Source: Ampullaceana balthica (taxonomy: Eukaryota > Mollusca > Gastropoda > Lymnaeidae). Taken from it: DNA of 64,000 nt. The stretch is from assembly GCA_944989445.1 (NCBI GenBank), contig CALYLW010000425.1, positions 248,001 to 312,000 of the forward strand, in the 5' to 3' direction. This document shows, piece after piece, positions 22,101-35,400 of the stretch. Position 1 is the first letter of the stretch. Each line of letters starts with the position of its first letter. Made by a program: the position numbers and the translations under genes. Below the pieces are notes generated by a model. The model searched no databases. It had not been told where the DNA came from and saw only the letters and a program-made list of their open reading frames with translations.

Positions 22101-23220
22101 GGTTAATGTAATCGCCTGATGTTACCTAAAATAACCATATTCCTCCCAGCCCAGAATTCGTCACACCGATGCTTACCCCTCTCCCCGTTGACCACCATGC
22201 CCGATTGATTCGTGCCGCGACCAAAGGGCCTTGTGATGTGTCAGTTGAATTCACTAATGGCACGGGTCCCAGGCAGGCAATAATTGCCGATTCTGTGCAT
22301 TCACCACCACAACACTGGTTCGTTATGCTGGTGTGCCAGGGTAGAGACGAAAATAGTCCAGAGTGACATAACTTGAGTTATATTTGGAAATTCTCATGGC
22401 GGTGGATGGGTACATTGGGTTGACCCAGATGTCCACATCAGATCTCAGACCACTTACTCCCAACACTCAGATCTCAATAGTCTAGGTCTAATCACTGACA
22501 TCTGTCTAACAGCCTAGGTCTAGTCTCTTACAAATTACCTGGACATCATTTGAACCCATTATAAACACAAAGTCAATCACGACCACACAATATTTAAAAA
22601 AACAACAAATAAATAGTGAAAAGAAAACAAACAAGTTAGGTGAACAAAAATTTAAATTTTTTAATTGCCCAAATCTGCTTGCAACTAAACAATGACAAAC
22701 TTGGGATGACAAATATCTTTACAAACATGACACATGTCTTTACAAACAAAATGTCTTTACAAACATGACAAATGTCTTTACAAACAAACCAAAACTAATC
22801 TGCCATATCATGTGATAAGTTAATTGGACAATAGTAGACTGAGTGCAGTCTCCTTACTTCTTCACTTTTTAAACCGTAATATTAGTAATAAATCAAAATT
22901 ATTTTCATGTCAAGGGAGATTAGTTATCAGGGGAGCTAATTTTTGACACAACTGCAAAATCTCTGATTTTCTGCATTTTTATAAGATTAATGAACTTATT
23001 TGTATTCAAAATAAAATAAAAACACAGTTTAAAGAAATGTAAAAACTGCTAACAAATAATGACTCACCTTTCTTTTAAATATAGATATTTACTTGTTTGA
23101 ACAATATGTCCAGAGATTTTAACAACATACCATTCCAATCTAACATTTGTACATTTCAGGAATAAACTCATGGCCAGATGCTTTTCTTTTCATCAAATAT
23201 TATTTACATATTTAAACAAA
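22101..23220. other. Downstream flank of NDUFS2; unassigned
   Basis: At 22169-22366 a plus-strand open frame of 65 codons has balanced composition but matches nothing I know. At 22690-22790 there are about four copies of a short 'tctttacaaacatgacaaat' motif. The rest is AT-rich. The NDUFS2 polyadenylation site may lie here, but no canonical AATAAA on the minus strand close to the stop could be chosen. Confidence 0.35.
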
Positions 23221-23362
23221 AATATCCCAGCCTCCCATTAACATCACATGTGCTATGCTGTTAATCCCCTGTGGTACTCCATGTATCTAATAATATCCCA
23301 GCCTCCCATTAACATCACATGTGCTATGCTGTTAATCCCCTGTGGTACTCCATGAATCTAAT
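23221..23362. repeat. 71-bp duplication in NDUFS2 3' flank
   Basis: Two nearly identical copies starting aatatcccagcctcccatta, immediately downstream (minus strand) of the NDUFS2 stop codon and so probably in its 3' UTR. Confidence 0.85.
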
Positions 23363-23399
23363 GCTGTACTATCAAACAGTAATTCAGCTAGTCAGGCTT

Positions 23400-23437
23400 T
23401 TATCTGTCCACCTCTCCAAACACAATATCAAGTGTAC
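23400..23437 (-). CDS. NDUFS2: NDUFS2 exon 13 (C-terminus, stop)
   Basis: Completes Gly451 and encodes [11 protein letters not shown] followed by TAA at 23402-23400. This is the canonical C-terminus of the family. Confidence 0.95.
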
Positions 23438-26400
23438 CTGGACAAAAGGAAATCATTATTAATGCTAAACAAAAATTAAAAAAACAACAACTAATTAGCA
23501 TTTGTTCAGTCTGTACTACTAGACAATTAACATTGAGGCAAGTAGAATAACTACTAGACAATGAACATTGAGGCAAGTAGAATAACTACTAGACAATGAA
23601 CATTGAGGCAAGTAGAATAACTACTAGACAATGAACATTGAGGCAAGTAGAATAACTACTAGACAATGAACAGTGAGGCAAGTAGAATAACTACTAGACA
23701 ATGAACATTGAGGCAAGTAGAATAACTACTAGACAATGAACATTGAGGCAAGTAGAATAACTACTAGACAATGAACATTGAGGCAAGTAGAATAACTACT
23801 AGACAATGAACAGTGAGGCAAGTAGAATAACTACTAGACAATGAACATTGAGGCAAGTAGAATAACTAATAGACAATGAACATTGAGGCAAGTAGAATAA
23901 CTACTAGACAATGAACATTGAGGCAAGTAGAATAACTACTAGACAATGAACATTGAAGCAAGTAGAATAACTACTAGACAATGAACATTGAGGCAAGTAG
24001 AGACACTGGAAAAGTGAACCCAAATGAAGACATGGAAAAAAAAACAGGTTTAAAAATAACAAGAAAGTTCAGCCATCAATAATTTCTGCTCACTGCTTGT
24101 ATACATTATAAATATTTTAGAGAAACATTTAAGACAATATTTTTGTGTTTCTTATTCACTTATGCATTGCAGATGCTTTAATCTGGTTTCTGCTGAACAT
24201 TTAATTTTTAAAACTGTCCATGGAGGAGTGTAAAAATAATTATAAACATCAGACTTAGCTGTATTTATTTTAATTTATTACATGCCTGTGTGTCTTGCAT
24301 TAAAAAGCCAGAAGGGTTGATTGCAAACTTCTTAATTAACTAGGATTAGCCATTCTTGAAAAACATAATAGTAAATTGATAATTTATATAGCGCAGTACC
24401 TCAGCAAGCAAATGGGCTCACAGCGCCTTACATGAAACTAGTAATACACACAATTATCAATTCATTCAATAAACAACATTTATATCCTAAATACAACATA
24501 AAATGACATAACGGTGTATATAAGCTACGTTTATCATTGAAAGAAATGTTTGATAGTTATTTAATAAATTGTGAAAGTAAAGTTTGAAGAGATGTGTGTT
24601 TAGTGCAGTCTTGAAGGCCTTAGTAGTTGGAATACTGTGACTGTGTTATGGTAGACAATGCCATTGTTTGGCGGCACAAAAAGAGAAAGACCATTTCACC
24701 AAATATTTTAGTGTATGTCTTAGGAACAAGGAATACGTGTGTCTGCAGAAGAGCGTAGCTGACGAGTGGGTGAGTAGACAGAGAGAATTTCAGTATGATA
24801 GGAAGGCAAAAGTCAGAAAAGAAATTGTGATGGAGAAACAGACAGTTTGTAATCAATTCGTGCTTGTAAAGAGCCAATGAAGTTATTCAAAAGCAACAAT
24901 GTTCTTTATATTTTATGGCAGAACTCTTTCAGTGCCAGATTTTTTGTTTATCTTTTCCAACAAATCTCCATGCATCAATCAATTTGACATATTTGACTTT
25001 GAGTGCACCAAAAAATGTGAACAGTTACAAACCTATAATAGCCACAACATCAGCCAACATGTGTTTTTTGGACATCTTGTCGAGAGCAGCCTTTGAAAGA
25101 AATTTAAAAAATATCAGGGTTAGAGTATGGCATAGAAATACTGCAACACCAACAAAAATCAATCAACGTGAAATTTTACAAATTTATATATCAATTTTTT
25201 TATAAGTACTAAGGTTGTTAACGGTTAACCGGTCCTCAGATCAGGACCGGTCCCGTTTAATCAAGACCGGTTAACCGTAACTTCAATTAGTCGATACAGT
25301 CGAAACCGCTTAAGTCGACGGTGTTGGGGTATGAAAAATGGCGTCGAGATAACCGATGATCGAGTTAAAACGAAAACCAATATGGCGACAAAATATTAAC
25401 ATGTGCTTGAAATTTCTTTATGTACATGATTAATTAGTTAGCGTTTTAGTGATGGGATGATTAATCGGAATCGTATCGGAACCCTAATATTTCTTCACTC
25501 TTTCCTAAGGTTGTAATGACCGTTCGTTTTTAAGGACCGTTTAAAATTTAAATATAACCATGGTTCCCACTCAGGAAAACGGGAAAAAGTCGGGAATTCT
25601 TAAAAATAAATTCTCTGCCTTGAAAGTCGGGAAAAGTTATGACAAATCGGGAATTTATATATATATATATATAGACACATGTATATATATTTATGCCAAA
25701 GTAAAGGACTTTGATTACGTCTCTGTCATGTTTCGATTCCATTTAATGAAAAATAAGTTACCAGTTTATAATTGACTGCGCATGCGCTAAAAGGTCAAAG
25801 TTTACGCTTCGCCGTGTCACAGCCGCTCGCGTTTGTCGTCGTATCAGCGAATTTAAAATACAAATAAACAAATCAATCTGGTTATTTTAAGTTTAATGCT
25901 TTTGATGTGCAGGATATCTGTTACATAACTATCAGAACGTTCTCGAATTTCCTCAGTCAATCAAACTTGTAATATAAATAAAACTATTGTGGCCTTGACC
26001 GTTGATCACAGCACGCTGTGGGCTATGTGTACTGTGTTGGCCGGCAAATAAGCCTAAGCGAATTTTTTAAAAAATCATTCCTTATCAGAAATGATTTCAT
26101 TTCATCGCCACGCGCGTGTTAGTCACAGTCACGTATCCTACTGGTAACAAAGCAACAACAACAAACTTTTAAAAGAATAATAATTTTTTATTTAATTATA
26201 TAAAAACCACCGTCGATTCTCGATACAAACCTTTAATTTCATTTCTAAAGATATTCGTTTATCTTAAAAAATAAAATGATTAATGCATCAGAAAAGGAAT
26301 TAAGTTTAATAATAATATAACATGCACTGCGAAATAATGACGATTCACGACCTCTAACGCGATTGTCCAGTACCTCGGGTGAATACATACTCCATGGATA

Positions 26401-29400
26401 CACGTCGAATTATAATTCACACACGCAAAACATCCGGTAATTTTTATTGAAATCTTGTAGGATCACACAATAGCCGGAAGGCTAGAAGAAAAGCGAGATG
26501 TCAACACTGTTTTGAACTAAAAATGACAGAGTGCATTGCTAGGCCAACCGACGAGGATCGAGCTAACCAAGTTAAGTTGCAAATTTAGCCCTCTTTTGTG
26601 CTCGAGGTACCAGGGTTCGGCAACTTAGAAAAATCGAATTAGCCGATGAAAAAATGCTAAGACAAAGAGAGAATTTGGCGGTTCCAATAAAAAATGTCGA
26701 GTTAGTGGGGTGGTCGAGCTAACCGAGCTCGAGGTAAGTGGGTTCGACTGTATTAGTTTATTACCATGAGTTATTTTGTTGTTGTGTTACTGCAGAATAC
26801 CAGAGCCAATTCGCGAGCGACTGTGACATCAAAGCGCTTTCTTAATATTCTGGTCTATAAATATTTTTTAAAAATACACCTTCATCACTGTTAGTGGAGT
26901 TCGGCTAGAGAACAATTTTTTTTTAATTCGCTTAGTTGACGAAGCATAGTACGAGAACTAACACTAACACACAGCGGGGCGTGATGTCAAAATGTGAACA
27001 ACAGTCAAGGCCGTTAGTGTTACTATTTATATTACAAGAGGAAAGATGCACCTAACATAACAGACTGTTTACTGTTCCTCAAATTCCATTTCGGCCTAAT
27101 TTTTATATGGACAGTTTTCCTGCTAAGTATGTGCACGTCAAAGGCATTTGACTTAAATTACAACATTGATATAAAATTTGATGCTTTCTAAAAAAAAATT
27201 TTCTTGTGCATTTTAAAAGGAGCACAACGCATGAGAACTGAACGCTAGTGGGTCGTGACGTCACATGTTCTTTGAAAGCTAGTGGGTCGTGACGTCACAT
27301 GTTCTTTGAACACTAGTGGGTCGTGACGTCACATGTTCTTTGAACGCTAGTGGGTCGTGACGTCACATGTTCTTTGAACGCTAGTGGGTCGTGACGTCAC
27401 ATGTTCTTTGAACGCTAGTGGGTCGTGACGTCACATGTTCTTTGAACGCTAGTTGGTCGTGACGTCACATGTTCTTTGAACGCTAGTGGGTCATGACGTC
27501 ACATGTTCTTTGAACGCTAGTGGGTCGTGACGTCACATGTTCTTTGAACGCTAGTGGGTCATGACGTCACATGTTCTTTGAACGCTAGTTGGTCGTGACG
27601 TCACATGTTCTTTGAAGTCACCATCAGACGGCGCGAGGCAAAAATCTGATACACACTCTCTTTGTTGGTTTTAAACAAATAAGGAAAAATACAGACAGGA
27701 CAGTAAAGCTGTTTTTTAAGTTAACCAGTCCTCAAAAACGATCCTACTTGACATTTGATAACATGCCTGACATTTGATAACATGCCTGATATTTGATAAC
27801 ATGCCTGATATTTGATAACATGCCGTTTTAATACTTTTCATAAATAAATTTAAAAATTGAATATTAATTATTACAGTTTATTTATTTGTTCCGACGATTT
27901 AAATAAAAATTTAATTTTTTGTTTGCTTTGAATTCGCTATTTTGACGCCAGCGCCATAGAGAGCTAAACACTAGGGGCGGTACATATCAGGCGCTTGGAT
28001 ATCAAATCAGACGACGTGGGGCAAAAATTTTATGCATTCTCTTGTTAGTTCACAAAACATAGTAATAATACGGACAGACAGTTAACCAGTCTTTTTTTTC
28101 AACGATTAACCGGTCATCAAAAACGAGCGGTCTTAACAACCTTAATAAGTACTACCCTAGATTCTTACACTTAAACTTGAAATAAGGAGCAAAAAATTGA
28201 AACACATTTTTTAAATATTATATGTTTTAGGTCTATTTAAAAAATGAGTGGCCTCAAGGAAGAAAATAGAAGACAGCTGCATAAAAAGGGAGCTCACCAA
28301 ATGTGCAAATCCAGGAGCTTTAATTTTACATCTATAAGGTTTGTTGGTGCCATCTGATACCAGGTACACACCAAACTCACCCTGGAATCAAAGGAAACTC
28401 TTTATTGACAACAAATGGAGACTCTTTATAGACAATAAATGCAGACAAAATACAAGAAACTATTAGCTATTTTATTCACAAGTGAAAACAAAGAACATCT
28501 GCATGAAAACAATTGTGCAGGTTAGGTTTGTTGGTATGTACCATTGTGCAGGTTAGGTTTGTTGGTATGTACCATTGTGCAGGTTAGGTTTGTTGGTATG
28601 TACCATTGTGCAGGTTAGGTTTGTTGGTATGTACCATTGTGCAGGTTAGGTTTGTTGGTATGTACCATTGTGCAGGTTAGGTTTGTTGGTATGTACCATT
28701 GTGCAGGTTAGGTTTGTTGGTATGTAACATTGTGCAGGTTAGGTTTGTTGGTATGTACCATTGTGCAGGTTAGGTTTGTTGGTATGTACCATTGTGCAGG
28801 TTAGGTTTGTTGGTATGTACCATTGTGCAGGTTAGGTTTGTTGGTATGTACCATTGTGCAGGTTAGGTTTGTTGGTATGTACCATTGTGCAGGTTAGGTT
28901 TGTTGGTATGTACCATTATGCAGGTTAGGTTTGTTGGTATGTACCATTGTGCAGGTTAGGTTTGTTGGTATGTACCATTGTGCAGGTTAGGTTTGTTGGT
29001 ATGTACCATTGTGCAGGTTAGGTTTGTTGGTATGTACCATTGTGCAGGTTAGGTTTGTTGGTATGTACCATTGTGCAGGTAAGGTTTGTTGGTATGTACC
29101 ATTGTGCAGGTAAGGTTTGTTGGTATGTACCATTGTGCAGGTTAGGTTTGTTGGTATGTACCATTGTGCAGGTTAGGTTTGTTGGTATGTACCATTGTGC
29201 AGGTTAGGTTTGTTGGTATGTACCATTGTGCAGGTTAGGTTTGTTGGTATGTACCATTGTGCAGGTTAGGTTTGTTGGTATGTACCATTGTGCAGGTTAG
29301 GTTTGTTGGTATGTACTTCTGTTATAGATTAGAGCTGGGCTAAATTTGTTTGTGCTTCTGTTAGAGGGTTGAACTAGGATACATTTGTTGGTGATTCTGT

Positions 29401-32400
29401 TATAGGGTTGAACTAGGATACATTTGTTGGTGATTCTGTTATAGGGTTGAACTAGGGTAAATTTGTTGGTGCTTCTGTTATAGGGTTGAACTAGGGTAAA
29501 TTTGTTGGTGATTCTGTTATAGGGTTGAACTAGGGTAAATTTGTTGGTGTTTCTGTTATAGGGTTGAACTAGGGTAAATTTGTTGGTGCTTCTGTTATAG
29601 GGTTGAACTAGGGTAAATTTGTTGGTGCCTCTGTTATAGATTAGAGCTGGGGTAAATTTGTTGGTGCTTCTGTTATAGGGTTGAACTAGGGTAAATTTGT
29701 TGGTGCTTCTGTTATAGATTAGAGCTGGGGCAAATTTGTTGGTGCTTCTGTTATAGGGTTGAACTAGGATAAATTTGTTGTTGCTTCTGTTATAGGGTTG
29801 AACTAGGGTAAATTTGTTGGTGCTTCTGTTATAGGGTTGAACTAGGGTAAATTTGTTGGTGCTTCTGTTATAGGGTTAAACTAGGGTAAATTTGTTGTTG
29901 CTTCTGTTATAGGGTTAAACTAGGGTAAATTTGTTGGTATGTTCTTCTGTGATAAGTTTAAGGGTCATCATTAAATCCCTAAAAGTTTGGAATTTACAAG
30001 ATAATAAACTATAAAAAACAAAACTCTCTTTCCCAAGGTTTTCCCCATTCTTGAGAACACCATACAATGTAAGACTTCAGTGCTAGCCTTACTTACTTTA
30101 GGGGCTTCAACTGCAGCATACGTTGAGCCTGGCGGCACTTGGAAGCCTTCAGTGAACAACTTGAAATGATGGATCAGAGATTCCATGGAGTCCTGGGGAG
30201 AATGGATGGGAAAAGATTGAGTAAAACATTGGATGATGGCACATTGAGTAAAACATTGGATGATGGCACATTGAGTAAAACATTGGATGATGGCACGTTG
30301 AGTAAAACATTGGACGATGGCACGTTGAGTAAAACATTGGATGATGGCACATTGAGTAAAACATTGGACGATGGCACGTTGAGTAAAACATTGGACGATG
30401 GCACATTGAGTAAAACATTGGACGATGGCACGTTGAGTAAAACATTGGATGATGGCACATTGAGTAAAACATTGGACGATGGCACGTTGAGTAAAACATT
30501 GGATGATGGCACATTGAGTAAAACATTGGACGATGGCACGTTGAGTAAAACATTGGATGATGGCACATTGAGTAAAACATTAAAACAATCTAAGCACTGA
30601 GACAACCAACGTTACATTAATACATTTCTCACTCCAGTATGCAACACTTCATTCAAAAGAAAGGTTGTATCATTAACACTTTATAAAAACAGGGGACCAC
30701 ACAGTTTCATTCCTCACAGATTGGGTGTGTATTATGGATATACCAAACAGATTGGAGGCGTACTATGGATATACAGAACAGATTAGTGGTGTATTATGCA
30801 CATTCCAAACAGATTTACACCATTATTACAATAAATGTGTTCAGACCTTCATGTCTGCCCTACTTGGAGGAGTCACTTTGTTGTCATCTGTCTTGATCTC
30901 CCCAGTGGGCATCTTATTCATACACTGCAGTATAATCCTCAAACTTTGTCGCATTTCTTCCATTCTTATTAAATATCTGGCAATGTTGAAACCATTAGAT
31001 AGATTTATTGATCATAAGATAGATTTATAGATCCTAAGATATATAGATTTATAGATCATAAGATATATAGATTTATATATCATAAGATATATAGATTTAT
31101 AGGCCATGAGATAAGTTGATCTTTAACCCACAGGATATATAAATCACAGGATATATAAATCACACGATATATAAATCATAAGATAGACTAACCATAAGAT
31201 ATGTTCAACTTTTTCCTAGTGTATAGAAATGAAATTAACCTTCAAGATTTAAAATTGTCATATCATGGTCAAATATTCAATGTACCCAACAGGGTGTCAA
31301 GTGTAGTATGCTTCTCTATATATAGAATTCACCAGAACAACAACGAGTAGTGTGCAAATAAGCATGACGAATGACCCTTGCTGGGGTCGACCAATCATAG
31401 TATATGGTTGGCAAACAAGGTGGTGGAGAGGGGGGCATGTCTCGAGACCGACAATGCTTCTTAACTCAACAGCTCCTGAAGGGCTACTTCCGTATCTATT
31501 TCATATTCCAGACAAAAGGGAAGCAACTTCGTTAAGCTTTTGATTCCATTAAAAAAATGCTTTTCTTTTCTAAAGATATTCGTGTATCTTAAAAAATAAA
31601 ATGATTAATGCATCAAGTTTAATAATAATATAACATGCACTGCGAAAAATGACGATTAAAGACAGATAACGCGATTTTCGGCACCTCGGGTGAATACATA
31701 CTCGATAGAGACACGTCAAACTACAGTGGGGCCCACTTAACTTGAGGCCTGGTTAACTCACCAGCTCTATTAAGTCGACGTTTTTTTTTGGAACCGCCAA
31801 AATCTCTCTTTGTCTTTGCATTTTTTCAGCGGTTAATTCGATTTTTTAAAGTCGCCAAGCCCTAATATTTCGAACACAAAAGAGTTCCAAATTTTCAACT
31901 TAACGTCGGTTAGCTCGATCCCCGTCTGTTAGCCTAGCAATGCACTTTGGCATTTTTAGTTCAAAACAGTGTTGACATCTCGCTTTCTTCGAGACTTCTG
32001 GCTATTGTGTGATTCTACGAGATTTCAATAAAAATTACCGGATGTTTTTTCTTTCAATTTGATTCCGTTAGATTGAGTGTGTATTCACCAGAGGTACTCC
32101 AAATGGCGATAGTGGTCTTTAATGTGTCATTATTTCGCTGTGCATGTTATATTATTATTAAACTTAATTCATTTTCTGATGCATTAATCATTTTATTTTT
32201 TAAGATAAACAAATATCTTTAGAAAATAAAATAAAGGTTTGTATCGAATCGAGAATCGACGGTGGTTTTTATATTTTATATAATTAAATAAAAAATTATT
32301 ATTATTCTTTTAAAAGTTTGTTGCTTTGTTACCAGTAAGATACGTGTCTGTGACTAACACGCGCGTGACGCTGAAATCAAATCATTTTCTTAATATTCTA

Positions 32401-35400
32401 GTAGATATATAATATACACGTCATCACTGTTGTAGGTCGAATTCTGATAAGGTCAAGACTGCATTTGGTACTATTTATATTACAAGTTACACGTATCATT
32501 TGATTGACGGAGGAAATTCGAGTGCGGTCTCACAGTGACAGATATCCTGCACGTCAAAAGCATTAAACTTAAAATTACCATATTGATATGTTTATTTTTT
32601 TTTAATTCGCCGATTCGACGGGCATTGCAAACACGCGCCATGAGGCGAGGCGAAAAATTTGACCTTTAACGCATGCGCAGACAATTATAAACTGGTAACT
32701 TTTAAAAAAAAATTAAATTGAATCGAAACATGACCACAGAGGCGTAATCAAAGTCATTTTACTTTTACTTCGGCAAAAAATATATACAGTCGAACCCACT
32801 TACCTCAAGCTCGGTTAGCTCGACCGCCCCACTAACTCGACTTTTTTTTATTGGAACCGCCAAATTCTCTCTTTGTCTTAGCATTTTCTCATCGGCTAAT
32901 TCGATTTTTCTAAGTCGCCGAAACCTAATACCTCAAGCACAAAAGAGGGCCAAATTTGCAACTTAACGTTGGTTAGCTCGATCCTCGTCGGTTGGCCTAG
33001 CAATGCACTCTGACATTTTTAGTTCAAAACAGTGTTGACATCTCGCTTTCTTCGAGACTTCCGGCTACTGTGTGATTCTACGAGATTTCAATACAAATTA
33101 CCAGATGTTATTATCTTCTTTCAATTTCGATCCATGTGTGAATTAGATGTACTCACCCGAGGTGCCCGTAAATCAGCGTTAGCGGTCTTTAATCCGTCAT
33201 AATTTCGCAGTGCATGTTATATTATTATTAAACTTAATTCATTTTCTGATGCATTAATCATTTTATTTTTTTAAGATGAACGAATATCTTTAGAAATGAA
33301 AATAAAGGTTTGTATCGAGAATCGACGGTGGTTTTTATTTAATTAAATAAAAAATTATCATTCTTTTAAAAGTTTGTTGTTGTTTTGACTTTGTTACCAG
33401 TAAGATACGTGACTGTGACACTAACACGCGCGTGACGATGAAATCAAATCATTTTCTTAATATTCCAGTACATGTATATAATATTATTTATATACACGTC
33501 ATCACTTTTGTAGGTCGAATTCTGATAAGGAATGATTTTTTAAAAATTTCGCTTAGACTTAGTTGCCGGCCGAGGTCACACAGGCCACAGCGTGCTGTGA
33601 TCAACGGTCAAGGCTGAATAGTTTTATTTATATTACAAGTTTGATTGACTGAGGAAATTCGAGAGCATTCTGATAGTAACAGATATCCTGCACGTCAAAA
33701 GCATTAAACTTAAAATTACCATATTGATATGTATATTTTTATTTATTTTTATTCGCTGATTCGACGGACATTGCAAACGCTAGCGGCTGTGACACGCGCC
33801 ATGGGACGACCCGAGGCGAAAACTTTGACCTTTTAACGCATGCGCAGACAATTATAAACTGGTAACTTTTTTTTTATTAAATGGAATCGAAACATGACAG
33901 AGACGTAATCAAAGTCCTTTACTTCTGCATAAATATATATATAGAGAGAAAAATTCCCGATAAGTCATAACTTTTCCCGACTTTCAAGGCAGAGAATTTT
34001 TTTTTAAAGAATTCCCGATTTTTTGTCCAGTTTTCCTGAGTGGGAACCATGGTTATATTTAAATTTTAAACGGTCCTTAAAAACGAACGGTCATTACAAC
34101 CTTAGGAAAGAGTGAAGAAATATTAGGGTTCCGATACGATTCCAATTAATCGTCCCATCACTAAAGGTTCGATACGATTCCAATTAATCGTCCCATGACT
34201 AATTAACGCTAATTAATTAATCATGTACATAAAGAAATTTCAAGCACATGTGAATATTTTGACGCCATATTGGTTTTCGTTTTAACTCGATCATCGGTTA
34301 TCTCGAAGCCATGTTTCATACCCCAACGCTGTCGACTTAACCGGTTTCGACTGTATATATATAGATATATTCCTGACTAGTCATAACTTTTCCAGACTAT
34401 TTTCCGACCGGGAAAATTATTATAAGAGAATTCCCGACTGAGTGGGAACCCTGGGTTATATTTATATTGATTGCAGTCTCACCCCCATTACGTTATATTT
34501 AAACGGTCCTTAAAAATGAACTGTCTTTACCTTAGGAAAGAGTGAAGAAATATTTGGGTCCCGATATTCCGATACGATTCCGATTAAATCATTAATCGTC
34601 CCATCACTAAGTAACGCACATCATGTATATAATTATAAAGAAATTTCAAGCGCATGTTAATATTTTGCCGTATATTGGTTTTCGTTTAAGTCGTGATCGG
34701 TTATCTTGGCGCCATTTTTCATACCCCGAGGCCGTCGACTTAAGCGGGCCCCACTGTAATTCACACATGGATCAAAAGCAAAACAAGATAAAAACATCCG
34801 GTAATTTTTATTGAAATCTCGTAGAATCACACAATGGCTGGTAGTCTCGAGGAAAGCGAGATTTCGATGCTATTTGAAAAAAAAATGCGAGAGTGCGTCG
34901 CTAGGCGAACAGACACATTTGGTCGCATCCGTACGGACGCCTATAAAGACTTATTAAGTCGCATCAGGAGCTAATGAGTTAAGTTCAGTTTTATTGTTCC
35001 TTCACAGAATAATATGCATTTCGTAGTGTAGTGGTTATTACATCTGCCTAACACGCGGAAGGTCCTGGGTTCAAGCCCCAGCTGAAACATTAGTTTTTAA
35101 TTTTTTTAAATGTTTATGTTTGTGCCCCTTCTTTTCCCTCTTTCTTTGCAAAAATGACTTCGCAACGTGGCTGTAAAATTTGTTTCTCAATATTGGGATA
35201 ACTTCGGTGAAGTGCTCTCTGTTGTTCTCAGTGACGGAAAAGTAGTCATACACTCTCCTCAACAATACGTTCAGTACATGAATACTTCAGGAGTATATGG
35301 TGCAGAGGCAGAAATTATCGCGATGTCCGAAATACTTCCCGCAAGTATCATCATTTACTTCCAAGAACGTCCTCATACCTCTCCTAGAATTTACAATCCC

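Larger units (their letters stand above)
25210..28144. mobile_element. hAT element with nested TIR element and CRE array
   Basis: Termini TAAGGTTGTTAACGG and CAACCTTA. The flanks are a perfect 8-bp duplication ATAAGTAC at 25202-25209 and 28145-28152. Inside are the TA-target element 25297-26750 and the 34-bp array 27238-27617. No transposase remains. It lies in the NDUFS2 intron between exons 11 and 12. Confidence 0.9.
31559..34918 (-). mobile_element. Outer TA-target element fragment, split in two
   Basis: 31559-31721 and 34759-34918 together align, in order, with 26245-26560 of copy 1. The join is interrupted by the element 31724-34756 and a TA duplication. Both outer ends are truncated. 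Confidence 0.75.

Noticed and set aside
22169..22366. Possible filamin-like or other protein exon
   Set aside because: Composition is exon-like but no family motif, splice acceptor or downstream exon could be matched.
28515..29318. CRISPR-like array
   Set aside because: Units are head-to-tail without unique spacers and the genome is clearly eukaryotic, so it is a minisatellite.
30139..30605. Open frames on both strands over the 27-bp array
   Set aside because: The plus frame is antisense to NDUFS2 exon 10 and the rest is repeat; no evidence of a gene.
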